64,000 nt of DNA from Salipiger pentaromativorans (GCF_024721115.1 NZ_JAMDHK010000010.1:1-64000); one strand, 5' to 3'; counted from the first letter of the stretch, positions 8,521-17,608 are shown. Notes: generated by a model from the sequence alone, not told the origin. Translations and numbers: made by a program.

Positions 8521-8555
8521 CCCTGGGCAGGGTCAGCCCTGCCCAGGGTTTCTTT
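8521..8555 (+). terminator. attenuator-type terminator after binding-protein gene
   Basis: A perfect 12-bp stem (8521-8532 pairing with 8537-8548, arm CCCTGGGCAGGG) with a TCAG loop, followed by TTTCTTT. It lies inside the operon between the binding-protein and ATPase genes. Partial termination here would give more periplasmic binding protein than membrane complex. Confidence 0.75.
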
Positions 8556-8583
8556 CCAAGGACGAGCGAAGGACGCAGGGCGC

Positions 8584-9648
8584 ATGACTGATCCTCTGGA
8601 GACCGCCGAGATCGTCGTGGAGGTGGCCAATGTCTGGAAGATCTTCGGCGCGCGGGATGCCGAGGCCATGGCCGCCATCCGCGCCGAGGGGCTGGGCAAG
8701 GCCGAGGTGCTGGAGCGGTTCGATTGCGTGGTCGGCGTGGCCGATGCCAGCTTTCAGGTGCGGCGCGGCGAGATCTTTTGCGTCATGGGATTGTCGGGCA
8801 GCGGCAAGTCGACGCTGGTGCGCCACATCAACCGTCTGCTGAGCCCGACGGCGGGCAAGGTGGTGGTGGCGGGCCGCGACGTGACCGCGCTCTCCGAGTC
8901 CGAGCTGCTGGCGGTGCGCAACAAATCCATCGCCATGGTGTTCCAGGATTTCGGGCTGATGCCGCACCGCTCGGTGCGGGACAATGTGGCGATGCCGCTG
9001 GAGATCCGGGGCGTGTCGCGCAACGCGCGCTGGACGCGGGCGCAGGATGCGCTGGATCTGGTGAATCTCTCGGACTGGGGTGACAAGTTCGCCCATGAGC
9101 TTTCGGGCGGCATGCAGCAGCGCGTGGGGCTGGCCCGCGCCATCGCCGCCGATGCCGAGGTGCTGCTGATGGACGAGCCCTTCTCGGCGCTCGACCCGCT
9201 GATCCGGCGGCAGTTGCAAGAGCAGTTCATGACGCTGGCCAAGGACATGGGAAAGACCACGGTCTTCATCACCCACGATCTGGAAGAGGCGGTGCGCATC
9301 GGCGACCGGATCGCGATCATGCGCGACGGGGTGATCGTGCAGACCGGCACGCCGGAAGAGATCATCCTCGACCCAGCCGACGATTACGTGGCCGATTTCG
9401 TCTCGGGCATCTCGCGGATCAATCTCATCAAGGCGCATTCGCTGCTGCGGCCGCTCGACAGTTTCACACCGGGCCTGACCGCCGATGCGCCGCATATGCC
9501 CGAAAGCGCGACACTCCGGCAGCTCATCGAGATCGCCGCCGAAACCGACAGCCCCATTGTCGTCGACGATGCGCAGGGGCGGCCGATGGGCGCGGTCTCG
9601 CGCCACGAATTGCTGAACGGAGTCATCACGGGAACCGCCGCCACATGA
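8584..9648 (+). CDS. ProV-like ABC ATPase of quaternary-amine importer
   Basis: 354 residues from ATG 8584. It carries the ProV/OpuAA-specific N-terminal segment (VWKIFGARDAEAMAAIRAEG), Walker A GLSGSGKST (69-77), signature LSGGMQQR (173-180), Walker B LLMDEP (194-199) and the switch His in FITHD. The C-terminal 100 residues, ending IVVDDAQGRPMGAVSRHELL, resemble a degenerate single CBS-like tail; the paired CBS osmosensor of classic OpuA appears shortened. A longer upstream frame overlapping the binding-protein gene is rejected because homology begins at this ATG. The stop overlaps the permease start as ATGA. Confidence 0.9.
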   Translation: MTDPLETAEIVVEVANVWKIFGARDAEAMAAIRAEGLGKAEVLERFDCVVGVADASFQVRRGEIFCVMGLSGSGKSTLVRHINRLLSPTAGKVVVAGRDVTALSESELLAVRNKSIAMVFQDFGLMPHRSVRDNVAMPLEIRGVSRNARWTRAQDALDLVNLSDWGDKFAHELSGGMQQRVGLARAIAADAEVLLMDEPFSALDPLIRRQLQEQFMTLAKDMGKTTVFITHDLEEAVRIGDRIAIMRDGVIVQTGTPEEIILDPADDYVADFVSGISRINLIKAHSLLRPLDSFTPGLTADAPHMPESATLRQLIEIAAETDSPIVVDDAQGRPMGAVSRHELLNGVITGTAAT

Positions 9649-11144
9649 CCAGACCGATAAACGATGCCCTGCCCGAAGACAGCATCCGCGATTTCGTGGG
9701 GCAGAATGCCAGCTATTACCGCGCCCAGTTCCGCCGGATCGGCGATGCGCAAAGCTATGTCCCGAGCTTCAACCCGGCCGCGGCGCTTCTCGGATCGGTC
9801 TGGTTCGGGATGCGCAACCTCTGGGCGCTCTTCACTGTCTTCCTGATCCTCGAAACCGTCGCGGTGGTGCAGTTCGTCCGGGGCCTTTCGGGCGATCTGG
9901 GCGGGCCGCTGCGGCAGCGGGTCGAGATGATCGAGCAGACGCTCGAGATCCGCCGTCAGCAACTGGCCGCCGCCATCGAGAAATCGGCGGATAATGTGGA
10001 TTCGTTCCGCCGGACCATCGCGTCGCTGGAAGGCTCCATCGACGACATCCGCCAGCAGGCCGATGCGGCGGACGGGCAGGCGGCGGTGCTCATGACCACC
10101 GCCGTGGCGCTGATCCTGGGGATCAAGCTGGTGCAGGGTCTGCTGGCCAACCCCGCGCTGATGCGGCGCTATGTGGCGTGGCGGTCGCGCCCCACCCGGC
10201 TGGGAGGCCACGGCGGGCCGAGCCTGGTGTCGGCGGTGCTGCTTTGCCTGCTGACCTATGTGGCCTGCGCGACCGAGTTCAGCTTTCCCGGACGGATCGG
10301 CTTTCTACAGCAATTCCCCGTCGATCCCGCGATCCCCGCGACCGCCGCCGCCTGGGTCAAGGACTGGCTGGGCAGCGCCGCGACCGGATCGGCGTGGTTC
10401 TTCGATGCGCTGGTGGTGGCGATCCGCGGCGTGCTCGACACGCTGGAGACCATTTTCGTCAAGACGCCCTGGCCGGTGATGGCCGGGTTCACCATCCTGC
10501 TGACGGTGCTGTCGGCCGGCGCGCGTGCCGGCACCCTGACCGCCGCCGCGCTGGCCTATCTGGGCTTTCTGGGCTTCTGGGAAAAGAGCATGCAGACGCT
10601 GGCGCTGCTGGGCACGGCGGCCTGCATCTCGATCAGCCTCGGCATTCCGCTGGGTATCCTTTGTGCGAGAAAGCCAAAGGTCTACATGGTGGTGCGCCCG
10701 GTGCTGGATTTCATGCAGACGATGCCCGGCTTCGTTTACCTGATCCCGATCATCGCATTCTTCGGCACCGGCAAACCGGCGGCCATCGTCGCCACGATGA
10801 TCTTCGGCAGCTCGCCGGTGGTGCGGCTGACGGTGCTGGGCCTGCGCGGCGTGCCCCATTCGGTGCGCGAGGCCGCCATGGCCTTTGGCGCGAGCCCCCG
10901 CTACCTGCTCTGGAAGATCGACCTGCCGCTGGCCATGCCCTCGATCATGGCGGGCATCAACCAGACCATCCTGCTGAGCCTCGCGATGGTGGTCATCGCC
11001 TCGCTGATCGGGGCGCAGGGGCTGGGGCAGGATGTGCTCGAGGCGCTGCAATACGCCTCGGAAGGGCAGGGCATTCTGGCGGGCGTCGCCATCCTGTTCT
11101 GCGCCATGATCCTCGACCGGATCGTTCAGGGGCGGCGGCGCTAG
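9645..11144 (+). CDS. ProW-like ABC permease with long N-terminal coiled-coil region
   Basis: 499 residues, clearly longer than ProW (about 350). The C-terminal part from about residue 290 is a standard permease domain with the EAA loop around VREAAMAFGASPRYLLWKID. Ahead of it lie membrane segments at about 45-70, 145-165 and 187-207. Between the first two is a charged, heptad-like stretch (about 85-140: QRVEMIEQTLEIRRQQLAAA, then SFRRTIASLEGSIDDIRQQA) predicted as coiled coil. The ATGA overlap with the ATPase marks one complex. The extra domain may regulate gating or bind a partner; that is inference. Confidence 0.85.
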   Translation: MTRPINDALPEDSIRDFVGQNASYYRAQFRRIGDAQSYVPSFNPAAALLGSVWFGMRNLWALFTVFLILETVAVVQFVRGLSGDLGGPLRQRVEMIEQTLEIRRQQLAAAIEKSADNVDSFRRTIASLEGSIDDIRQQADAADGQAAVLMTTAVALILGIKLVQGLLANPALMRRYVAWRSRPTRLGGHGGPSLVSAVLLCLLTYVACATEFSFPGRIGFLQQFPVDPAIPATAAAWVKDWLGSAATGSAWFFDALVVAIRGVLDTLETIFVKTPWPVMAGFTILLTVLSAGARAGTLTAAALAYLGFLGFWEKSMQTLALLGTAACISISLGIPLGILCARKPKVYMVVRPVLDFMQTMPGFVYLIPIIAFFGTGKPAAIVATMIFGSSPVVRLTVLGLRGVPHSVREAAMAFGASPRYLLWKIDLPLAMPSIMAGINQTILLSLAMVVIASLIGAQGLGQDVLEALQYASEGQGILAGVAILFCAMILDRIVQGRRR

Positions 11145-11201
11145 GATGCGCCGCCCGACCTTCTTTCTCCCTTCCGACCAAGACAGAGCGGACCCTCCCA
11201 G

Positions 11202-12815
11202 ATGAGTACGACGATCTTTCACAACGGCAGCATCCTGACCATGGAGGACGGCGACGCACCCGAAGCGGTGGCGATCGACGGGGGCTATATCTGCGCGGTC
11301 GGCGCGCTCGGCGATGTGCGGGCAGTTTGTCCGGACGCGGTGGAGGTCGATCTGAAGGGGCGCGCGCTGCTGCCCGGCTTTATCGACGCGCATTCGCATC
11401 CGCTCTGGGCGGCCAAGACGCGCGGCGCGCCGGTGGTGGACATCCGGGCCGAGACGGTGCCGACCTATGCCGCCATCGTCGCGCGCATCAAGCGGCGGGT
11501 CGCGGCGGCGGCGCCGGGCGAGCACCTGATCTTTTTCGGGCTCGATCCGACGCTGCACCCGGACATGGAGAACCCGACGCGGGCGTTTCTGGACACGCTT
11601 GCGCCTGACAATCCCATCGGCATCCAGACCTCGAACTGTCACGCGCTGTTTCTGAACTCCGCCGGCTTTGCCGCCTGCGGCATCGACGAGACGACCCCGA
11701 CCCCCACCGGCAGCATCGTCGAGCGCGACGAGACCGGGCGCCCCACGGGGCGCATCGCCGAGGCGATCACCTGGACCGCGCTGGAAACCTTCTACGAAGC
11801 CTGGGGCGAGGATCGGCTGGCCGAGGAATTCCAGGCGCAAATCGCGGCCTTTCTGCGCAACGGCATCACCACGGTGACCGAGCATCTCTATATGCCGTTC
11901 TACAAGGCCTCGTACCGGGCGGCGCTGCGGCAGGGTCTGCCGATGCCGCGCATGGCGGCCTATCAGCAGGCCACCGCGCCGGATATGGCGGTGGAAAAGA
12001 TCGCCGACCCCGATGACCGGTTCTGGATGGCCGGGGTCAAGATTCACGCCGACGGATCGGTGTTCATCGGCAATATCTGGGTGACCGAGCCCTATCTCGA
12101 CACCCGCATCACGCGCGAGCGGATGAATCTGAAGCCCGGTCATGTGGGCGGGCCGAACTATCCGCAGGCCTTCTTCGAGACGATGCTGCGCCAGTATTTC
12201 GCGCAGGGCTGGCAGATGACGGTGCACACGCAGGGCGACCGGACCATCGACATGGTTCTGGATGTGCTGGAGCAGATCCTGGCCGAGACCCCGCGCGACG
12301 ATCACCGCTTCCGGCTGGAACATTGCGCGCTGATGCGCGCCGATCAGATCGAACGGGCGCGGCGGCTTGGCGTGCTGTGCAGCTTTTTCATCAACCACAT
12401 CACCCATTGGGGCGCGCCGATCGAGGACGCGCTGTTCGGGCCGGACCGCGCCGCGCATTACATGCCGGTCGGCTCGGCGGTGGCGGCGGGGATGCGTGTC
12501 TCGCTGCATGCGGATACGCCGATGACCGACGCTTCCGCGCTGGAGCTGGTGCAGGTGGCCACCGCGCGGCTGACCAAGACCGGCCGCTGCATCGGCCCGA
12601 CCGAACGGATCGACGTCGAGACGGCATTGCGGTCGGTGACGATTGATGCGGCCTATCAGATCCGCATGGAGGACAGGCTTGGCTCGATCCGGCCGGGCAA
12701 ACGCGCGGACCTTGTCATTCTGGAAGACAACCCGCTGACCGCCGCGCCCGACCGGCTGCGCGATATTCCGGTGGTCGCCACCTATCTCGACGGGATGCTG
12801 GTCCATGGCGGCTGA
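11202..12815 (+). CDS. amidohydrolase, YtcJ-like (amidohydrolase 3 family)
   Basis: 537 residues with the metal-dependent hydrolase pattern: LLPGFIDAHSHPLWAAK (H64, H66), a long insertion, MTVHTQGDRTIDMVLDVLEQ, HRFRLEHCALM, VSLHADTPMTDASALELVQV and the closing GSIRPGKRADLVILEDNPL. YtcJ-like enzymes hydrolyse C-N bonds of unidentified amides or imides. It follows the importer operon by about 57 bp and overlaps the CobW gene by 11 bp, so a dedicated metal supply from CobW is plausible. Substrate unknown; an imported amide is inferred. Confidence 0.85.
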   Translation: MSTTIFHNGSILTMEDGDAPEAVAIDGGYICAVGALGDVRAVCPDAVEVDLKGRALLPGFIDAHSHPLWAAKTRGAPVVDIRAETVPTYAAIVARIKRRVAAAAPGEHLIFFGLDPTLHPDMENPTRAFLDTLAPDNPIGIQTSNCHALFLNSAGFAACGIDETTPTPTGSIVERDETGRPTGRIAEAITWTALETFYEAWGEDRLAEEFQAQIAAFLRNGITTVTEHLYMPFYKASYRAALRQGLPMPRMAAYQQATAPDMAVEKIADPDDRFWMAGVKIHADGSVFIGNIWVTEPYLDTRITRERMNLKPGHVGGPNYPQAFFETMLRQYFAQGWQMTVHTQGDRTIDMVLDVLEQILAETPRDDHRFRLEHCALMRADQIERARRLGVLCSFFINHITHWGAPIEDALFGPDRAAHYMPVGSAVAAGMRVSLHADTPMTDASALELVQVATARLTKTGRCIGPTERIDVETALRSVTIDAAYQIRMEDRLGSIRPGKRADLVILEDNPLTAAPDRLRDIPVVATYLDGMLVHGG

Positions 12816-13734
12816 CGCGCCCGTCCCGCTGCTGTCGATCTGCGGCTTTCTGGGGGCGGGCAAGACCACCCTGGTGAACCGCCTTCTTGCGACGGCCTCG
12901 GGCCGGCGGATCGTGGTCTTCGTGAATGATTTCGGTGCGATCAACATCGACCTCGATCTGGTCGAGACCGTGACCGAGGACCGGATCTCGCTGAAGAACG
13001 GCTGTGTCTGCTGCACGCTGAACGCCGATTTTCTGCTGCAAGTGAAGACGCTGACCCGGCAGGAGGCGCCGCCCGACGCAATTCTTGTCGAGGCGAGCGG
13101 GGTGACCGACCCCGTTGCGCTTGACGGCTCGCTGCGCGAGGTCGAGGCGGCGGGGTTGGTGACGCGCGATGCCAGCATCTACATGATCGACGCAGAGCAG
13201 GTCGGCGCGCTCGACTACATCGACACCGAGCTGTTGCTGGACCATGCCAATGTCTGTGAGCTTGTGCTGGTGAACAAGACCGATCTTGTCGATGCCGCGC
13301 GGCTGACGGCGATCGAGGAGATGCTGGCCGTCTCGGCACCCTATGCGCATGTGCTGAAAACACGGCATGCGGATGTCGCCTTTCTGCCGCTGCTGGAGCT
13401 CGCCGGGATGGGAGCGCGAGGTCAGCCGAAACTGCCGCATCGCGTCACGCCGGGCCACGATTTCACAAGCTGGACCTTCGAGGCGCCGCATCCCGTCCCG
13501 CGCGAACGTTTCGAGGCGCTTGCAAGGCTGATGTCCTCGCAATGCCTGCGCGCGAAGGGCTTCGTCATCTTCGCGGATGCCCCGGAAGAACCGCGCCTGT
13601 TCAATATGGTGGGGAAGCGGGCAACGCTCGAGCCGGTATCGCAGTCTGTGACAGGTGGCTGCCGGCTCGTCGCGCTCGGTCTGAAAACGCGGGTCGATCC
13701 GGAGAGTCTGGCCCGGGTCATGCGTGAGGTATGA
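12805..13734 (+). CDS. CobW/COG0523-family GTPase metallochaperone
   Basis: 309 residues. G1 loop GFLGAGKTT (14-22), the metal-binding CVCC (67-70) of the COG0523 motif, VEASGVTDP, and G4 NKTDLV. The C-terminal CobW domain is present (TSWTFEAPHPVPRERFEALA). It starts inside the last codons of the amidohydrolase gene (11-bp overlap), so the two are translationally coupled. Family members deliver Zn, Co or other metals to client enzymes; the overlapping amidohydrolase is the natural client. Which metal is unknown: no Zur or cobalamin riboswitch element was seen upstream. Confidence 0.88.
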   Translation: MAADAPVPLLSICGFLGAGKTTLVNRLLATASGRRIVVFVNDFGAINIDLDLVETVTEDRISLKNGCVCCTLNADFLLQVKTLTRQEAPPDAILVEASGVTDPVALDGSLREVEAAGLVTRDASIYMIDAEQVGALDYIDTELLLDHANVCELVLVNKTDLVDAARLTAIEEMLAVSAPYAHVLKTRHADVAFLPLLELAGMGARGQPKLPHRVTPGHDFTSWTFEAPHPVPRERFEALARLMSSQCLRAKGFVIFADAPEEPRLFNMVGKRATLEPVSQSVTGGCRLVALGLKTRVDPESLARVMREV

Positions 13735-13768
13735 GCAGATAATGAAGATTATGTAAATAATTAATGCT

Positions 13769-13785
13769 TTTCACACGGCGTGAAA
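13769..13785. terminator. weak hairpin between convergent genes
   Basis: TTTCAC and GTGAAA form a 6-bp stem around ACGGC, between the ends of the CobW gene (plus) and the LysR gene (minus). T/A-rich flanks on the CobW side make a weak bidirectional terminator possible. Confidence 0.3.
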
Positions 13786-13798
13786 CAGCCCTGCGCCG

Positions 13799-14737
13799 CT
13801 AGGACTGTTCTAGGTTTTCAAGATCCGGCGCGCTGTCCCGTCCCGCATCTACATCGTAATGCCGGAGCTTGGCACGCAGCACCTCGACGATCCGCTCCGT
13901 GGCGAGCGATGGCGGGCGGGACGCCGGCAGCATGATCCAGACATTCATCGTGGTCAGCGGTACGACCGGGCGGCGGACGAGCTTGTCCTCGCCGTAACCC
14001 AGCCCGACGAAGGGCGGCACGATGGAAACTCCGGCACCGCCAGCGACGAAATCGCAGGCGGTTTCCGACATCGGCACCTCGACCACCGCGCGTTTCTGCA
14101 CCCCGCGCAACTGAAAGGCGCGGTCTATGGTCATGATCGAGCAATCGTCGCGGGCCAGGCCGATAAACGGTTCATCCTTGAGATCCTCCACCCGGATCAA
14201 CCGTTTGGACGCCAGCGGATGCGCGGCGGGCAGCGCGCAGATCATTGCGAAACGCATCACCAGCTCGGAGCGCACATTGGGGTGCTCGAAGGGCTGCACC
14301 GACAGGCCGATGTCGATCTGCTGGCCTTCGACCAGCTCGGCGACTCGCGGGCTCGACTGGCTGGTGATCGAGATGTGCATGTTCTTCTGCGCCGCCATCA
14401 GCGGGCCGAGCGCATGGGCCAGAAAACGGGCGGAAAGCGCCGGCGGCGCGGCGATGGTGACCTCGCCCCATTCGCGATCCCGCACCGCGCGGGCGAGCTT
14501 CTGAATCCGGTCCGTCCCCGAGAACAGACGCGAGACTTCGGAGGCCAAGAGCTGCGCGTCGGAGGTCGGCAGCATCCGGCCGCCGCTGCGGGTGAAGAGC
14601 CGGAAACCACAGTTTTCCGAAAACGATTTCAAGAGCTTGCTGACGGCGGGTTGGGAGATTCCCAGCCGCTCCCCTGCGAGTGTAACAGAACCCGTCTCCA
14701 TCACCGCGTGAAAGGCTTCGAGCTGGCGAATGTTCAT
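13799..14737 (-). CDS. LysR-family transcriptional regulator
   Basis: 312 residues. N-terminal winged HTH (MNIRQLEAFHAVMETGSVTL, AGERLGISQPAVSKLLKSFS) and a periplasmic-binding-like effector domain from about residue 90. It is divergent from the peptide-type ABC operon beginning at 14901, the usual position for the operon's own LysR activator. A perfect palindrome CGTTATAACG sits in the shared gap. The co-inducer is probably the imported amine or amino acid or its oxidised product (inferred). Confidence 0.9.
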   Translation of the reverse strand: MNIRQLEAFHAVMETGSVTLAGERLGISQPAVSKLLKSFSENCGFRLFTRSGGRMLPTSDAQLLASEVSRLFSGTDRIQKLARAVRDREWGEVTIAAPPALSARFLAHALGPLMAAQKNMHISITSQSSPRVAELVEGQQIDIGLSVQPFEHPNVRSELVMRFAMICALPAAHPLASKRLIRVEDLKDEPFIGLARDDCSIMTIDRAFQLRGVQKRAVVEVPMSETACDFVAGGAGVSIVPPFVGLGYGEDKLVRRPVVPLTTMNVWIMLPASRPPSLATERIVEVLRAKLRHYDVDAGRDSAPDLENLEQS

Positions 14738-14900
14738 CCCGGAGACCCCCTTGGTCCGCTACAGTATGAGGTTTCGTTATAACGCCTGGAGAATAAGCGA
14801 TTTGACTTTCATGTTATCCTGTCGCTCGCATGGTGTCATCCGGGAAAACCAGCTGGGCAACGCCAAGGATGAGACACATGCGAAACAGGAAGGTACTGAA
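14738..14900. promoter_or_regulatory. divergent LysR/importer control region
   Basis: 163 bp between divergent genes. CGTTATAACG at 14775-14784 is a perfect 10-bp palindrome about 37 bp from the LysR start, and is the best LysR-site candidate. AGGAAGG ends about 7 nt before the ATG at 14901. No consensus promoter pair could be assigned with confidence. Confidence 0.4.
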
Positions 14901-16508
14901 ATGAATAAACTGGCATATCTGTGCGGCGCTGCCGCGCTCGCCCTCGCGCCGGCTGCCCAGGCCCAGGTGCTGACGGTCTGCCTCGAAGGCGCGCCCGAGA
15001 TCTTCAATCCGGAGCTGACCAGCAACGGCACCACCGCCTATGTGCTGGGTCAGATTTATGACGGGCTCGTCTCGGTCGAGCGCGGCGGTTCGGGTATCGA
15101 GCCGGCGCTGGCCGAAAGCTGGGAGGTCTCGGAGGATGGCAAGACCTACACGTTCCACCTGCGCGAAAACGTGAGCTGGCAGTCGAACGGCGCCTTCACC
15201 CCCACCCGCCCGATGAACGCCGATGACGTGGTCTTCACCTTCGCGCGGATGATGGACCCCGAGCATCCGTTCTACGAGGTCTCGGGCGGCAATTACCCGA
15301 CTTTCAACGCCAAGCTGGCGGACAATCTCGAGACGGTGGAGAAGCTCGACGAGCATACCGTCGCCTTCACCCTGAAAGCGCCGCTGGCGGCGTTCATCGG
15401 CACCATGGCGCATGGCTCCATCGGCATCACATCCGCCGAATATGCCGATGCGATGATGGCCGCCGGCACGCCCGAGCAGATGGATCTGCAACCCATCGGC
15501 ACCGGCCCCTTCCAGCTTCAGGCCTATCAGACCGACGCCATCGTCCGCCTGCTGCCCTTCGCGGATACCTGGGGCGCGGCAATCGGTGACGCTCTGCGCA
15601 CGCCCATGGTGGACGCGGTGGTGATGGCGATCTCGGGCGATGCCACGGTCCGGCTGCAACGGGCGCTGGCCGGGGAATGCCTGATCGGGCTCTATCCCAA
15701 CCTCGCAGACAAGGAGACCATCGAGGCCTCCGACACGGTCGACGCGGTGCAGACTCCCGTCGCCTCCACCGGCATGCTGCATTTCAACTTCGGCGAGGAA
15801 AAATTTCAGGACCGGAAGGTGCGTCAGGCGCTGGCGCAGGCCATCGACATGGAGACGCTGGTGGAGGTGGTCTATAGCGGCATGGGCCATGTGACCGGCG
15901 CCGTGGTGCCGCCGGCGCTCTGGGGCCATGCGGAGGACATCGCGCCCTGGCCCTACGACCCCGAGGCCGCCAAGGCGCTGCTGGCCGAGGCCGGCTATCC
16001 CGACGGGTTCGAAACCCAGGTCTGGGCGGTTCCCGTGGCGCGCCCCTACATGCCGAACGGCCGCCGCGCCGCCGAGATCGTGCAGGCCGACTGGGCCGCG
16101 ATCGGCGTAAAGGCCGAGATCGTGACCTATGAATGGGCCGAGTACATCCAGCGCGCCCGCGCCGGAGAGGCGCAGGTGGGCATGTTCGGCGGCATCTACG
16201 ATTTCCCCGATCCCAGCCAGATCCCCAACAACTACCTGACCTGCTCGCCCGAGGGCAAAACCGCGCCCTCGAATATCGGCGCCTGGTGCGACGACGACTT
16301 CAACGCGGTGATGCGCGAGGCCGGCGCGATCACCGATCAGGAAGAGCGGATCGCGCTCTATCACGAGGCCCAGCAGATCGTGCATGACGAGGTGCCGGTG
16401 GTCGTCCTCGGCGGCGCCGACACCATCACCGCGGTGAACAAGAGCGTGCAGGGTTACGTGCCGGCGATTTTCGGCTCCTCGCGCCTGTCGGGGGTGACCG
16501 TCGAATGA
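14901..16508 (+). CDS. peptide-type (DppA/SBP family 5) substrate-binding protein
   Basis: 535 residues from ATG 14901, chosen because it gives a clean signal peptide (MNKLAYLCGAAALALAPAAQ-AQ) and has AGGAAGG upstream. Family 5 hallmarks: VLGQIYDGLVSVERGG, PALAESWEVSEDGKTYTFHL, MNADDVVFTFARMMD and the hinge segment VRQALAQAIDMETLVEVVYS. It is first in an operon with two flavoproteins, RidA, two permeases and two ATPases. Family 5 proteins bind peptides, opines and modified amino acids; the oxidases next to it suggest an amino-acid or opine-like ligand (inferred). Confidence 0.88.
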   Translation: MNKLAYLCGAAALALAPAAQAQVLTVCLEGAPEIFNPELTSNGTTAYVLGQIYDGLVSVERGGSGIEPALAESWEVSEDGKTYTFHLRENVSWQSNGAFTPTRPMNADDVVFTFARMMDPEHPFYEVSGGNYPTFNAKLADNLETVEKLDEHTVAFTLKAPLAAFIGTMAHGSIGITSAEYADAMMAAGTPEQMDLQPIGTGPFQLQAYQTDAIVRLLPFADTWGAAIGDALRTPMVDAVVMAISGDATVRLQRALAGECLIGLYPNLADKETIEASDTVDAVQTPVASTGMLHFNFGEEKFQDRKVRQALAQAIDMETLVEVVYSGMGHVTGAVVPPALWGHAEDIAPWPYDPEAAKALLAEAGYPDGFETQVWAVPVARPYMPNGRRAAEIVQADWAAIGVKAEIVTYEWAEYIQRARAGEAQVGMFGGIYDFPDPSQIPNNYLTCSPEGKTAPSNIGAWCDDDFNAVMREAGAITDQEERIALYHEAQQIVHDEVPVVVLGGADTITAVNKSVQGYVPAIFGSSRLSGVTVE

Positions 16509-17608
16509 AAGTGACTGTGATTGGCGCCGGGATCCTCGGCGCCAGTACCGCCTATCATCTGGCCATTGCCGGGCATGACGTGACCGTCGTGGATCAGGAA
16601 CACCAGGGCAAGGCGACCCTGGCGGGAGCGGGCATCGTCTGCCCCTGGGCCACCAAGCTCGACGAGCCGGAATGGTACAGGATGTACGCTGCCGGGGCGC
16701 GATACTATGAGGAGCTGGTCGTGGGGCTCGCCGAACGCGGGCAAAGCGATGTCGGCTATCGCAAGGTCGGCGCGCTGGTGACCGCCGAAGACCCTGCCGA
16801 TTACGACGCGGCGGGCGAGCGGCTGGCGCGGCGCACCGCCGAGGCGCCCGAGTCCGGCGGTTTCGAGGAGATCTCGCCGGAGCAGGCGCAGGTGCATTTC
16901 CCGCCGATCAACCCGGCGTTCAAGGCATTCTATGTGCCGGGCGGCGCGCGGGTGAATGCCCGGCAATTGGCGCCGGCGATGTTGCGCGCGGCGGTGGCGC
17001 TCGGCGCGACATTCCTCAGCGATCTCGCGACGCTGGAGCTCGACGGCGCCCGTGCCCGGGTGCTGGACGGGCGCGGCGAGGAGATCCCTTCGGACAAGAT
17101 CGTGGTGACCGCCGGTGCCTGGGCCTCGCAGATCCTCGGCCCGCTGGGGCTGCATCATCCGGTCAAGCCGCAGCGCGGGCAGATCCTGCATTTCGGCATG
17201 AAGGGCGCGGATACCTCGCGCTGGTCGGTGCTGCTGCCGATGGCGAGCCATTACCTGCTGGCCTTCGACGACAGCCGCGTCGTGGTCGGCGCCACCCGCG
17301 AGGACGGCAAGGGTTTTGATTACCGCGTGACCTGCGAAGGCCAGCACGAGGTGCTGAGCGCCGCGCTGCGCTACGCCCCCGGCCTCGCCGATGCCACGCT
17401 GCTGGAAACCCGCATCGGTTTCCGACCCGCCCCGCCCGGCTTCCGCCCGATCCTCGGCCCGGTGCCGGGCATCGACGGGCTGATCCTCGGCAACGGGCTG
17501 GGCGCCGCCGGCCTGACCATCGGCCCCTATGCCGGCCGTCAGCTCGCCCGCATCGTTGCGGGAGAGACCCCCGAGGTGAGCCTCGATCCCTACAGCCCCG
17601 CCGCCTGA
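16505..17608 (+). CDS. FAD-dependent amino-acid oxidoreductase, DadA-like
   Basis: 367 residues. N-terminal dinucleotide fold VIGAGILGASTAYHLAIAGH with GAGILG at 7-12, and C-terminal DAO features (FRPAPPGFRPILGPVPGIDG, GNGLGAAGLTIGPYAGRQLA). It overlaps the binding-protein stop as ATGA. The family oxidises D-amino acids, glycine or N-alkyl amino acids to imines. A RidA gene follows 32 bp later, consistent with clean-up of the imine product. Electron acceptor (oxygen or quinone chain) cannot be read from the sequence. Substrate not determined. Confidence 0.85.
   Translation: MKVTVIGAGILGASTAYHLAIAGHDVTVVDQEHQGKATLAGAGIVCPWATKLDEPEWYRMYAAGARYYEELVVGLAERGQSDVGYRKVGALVTAEDPADYDAAGERLARRTAEAPESGGFEEISPEQAQVHFPPINPAFKAFYVPGGARVNARQLAPAMLRAAVALGATFLSDLATLELDGARARVLDGRGEEIPSDKIVVTAGAWASQILGPLGLHHPVKPQRGQILHFGMKGADTSRWSVLLPMASHYLLAFDDSRVVVGATREDGKGFDYRVTCEGQHEVLSAALRYAPGLADATLLETRIGFRPAPPGFRPILGPVPGIDGLILGNGLGAAGLTIGPYAGRQLARIVAGETPEVSLDPYSPAA

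Noticed and set aside
8311-8583. Upstream extension of the ProV-like ATPase into the binding-protein gene
   Set aside because: The added residues have no family similarity and would overlap the terminator hairpin. ATG 8584 starts at the homologous N terminus.
10305-13178. Antisense open frame of about 957 codons across the permease, amidohydrolase and CobW genes
   Set aside because: His/Arg/Asp-rich translation without domains, crossing three well-supported plus-strand genes. A shadow frame.
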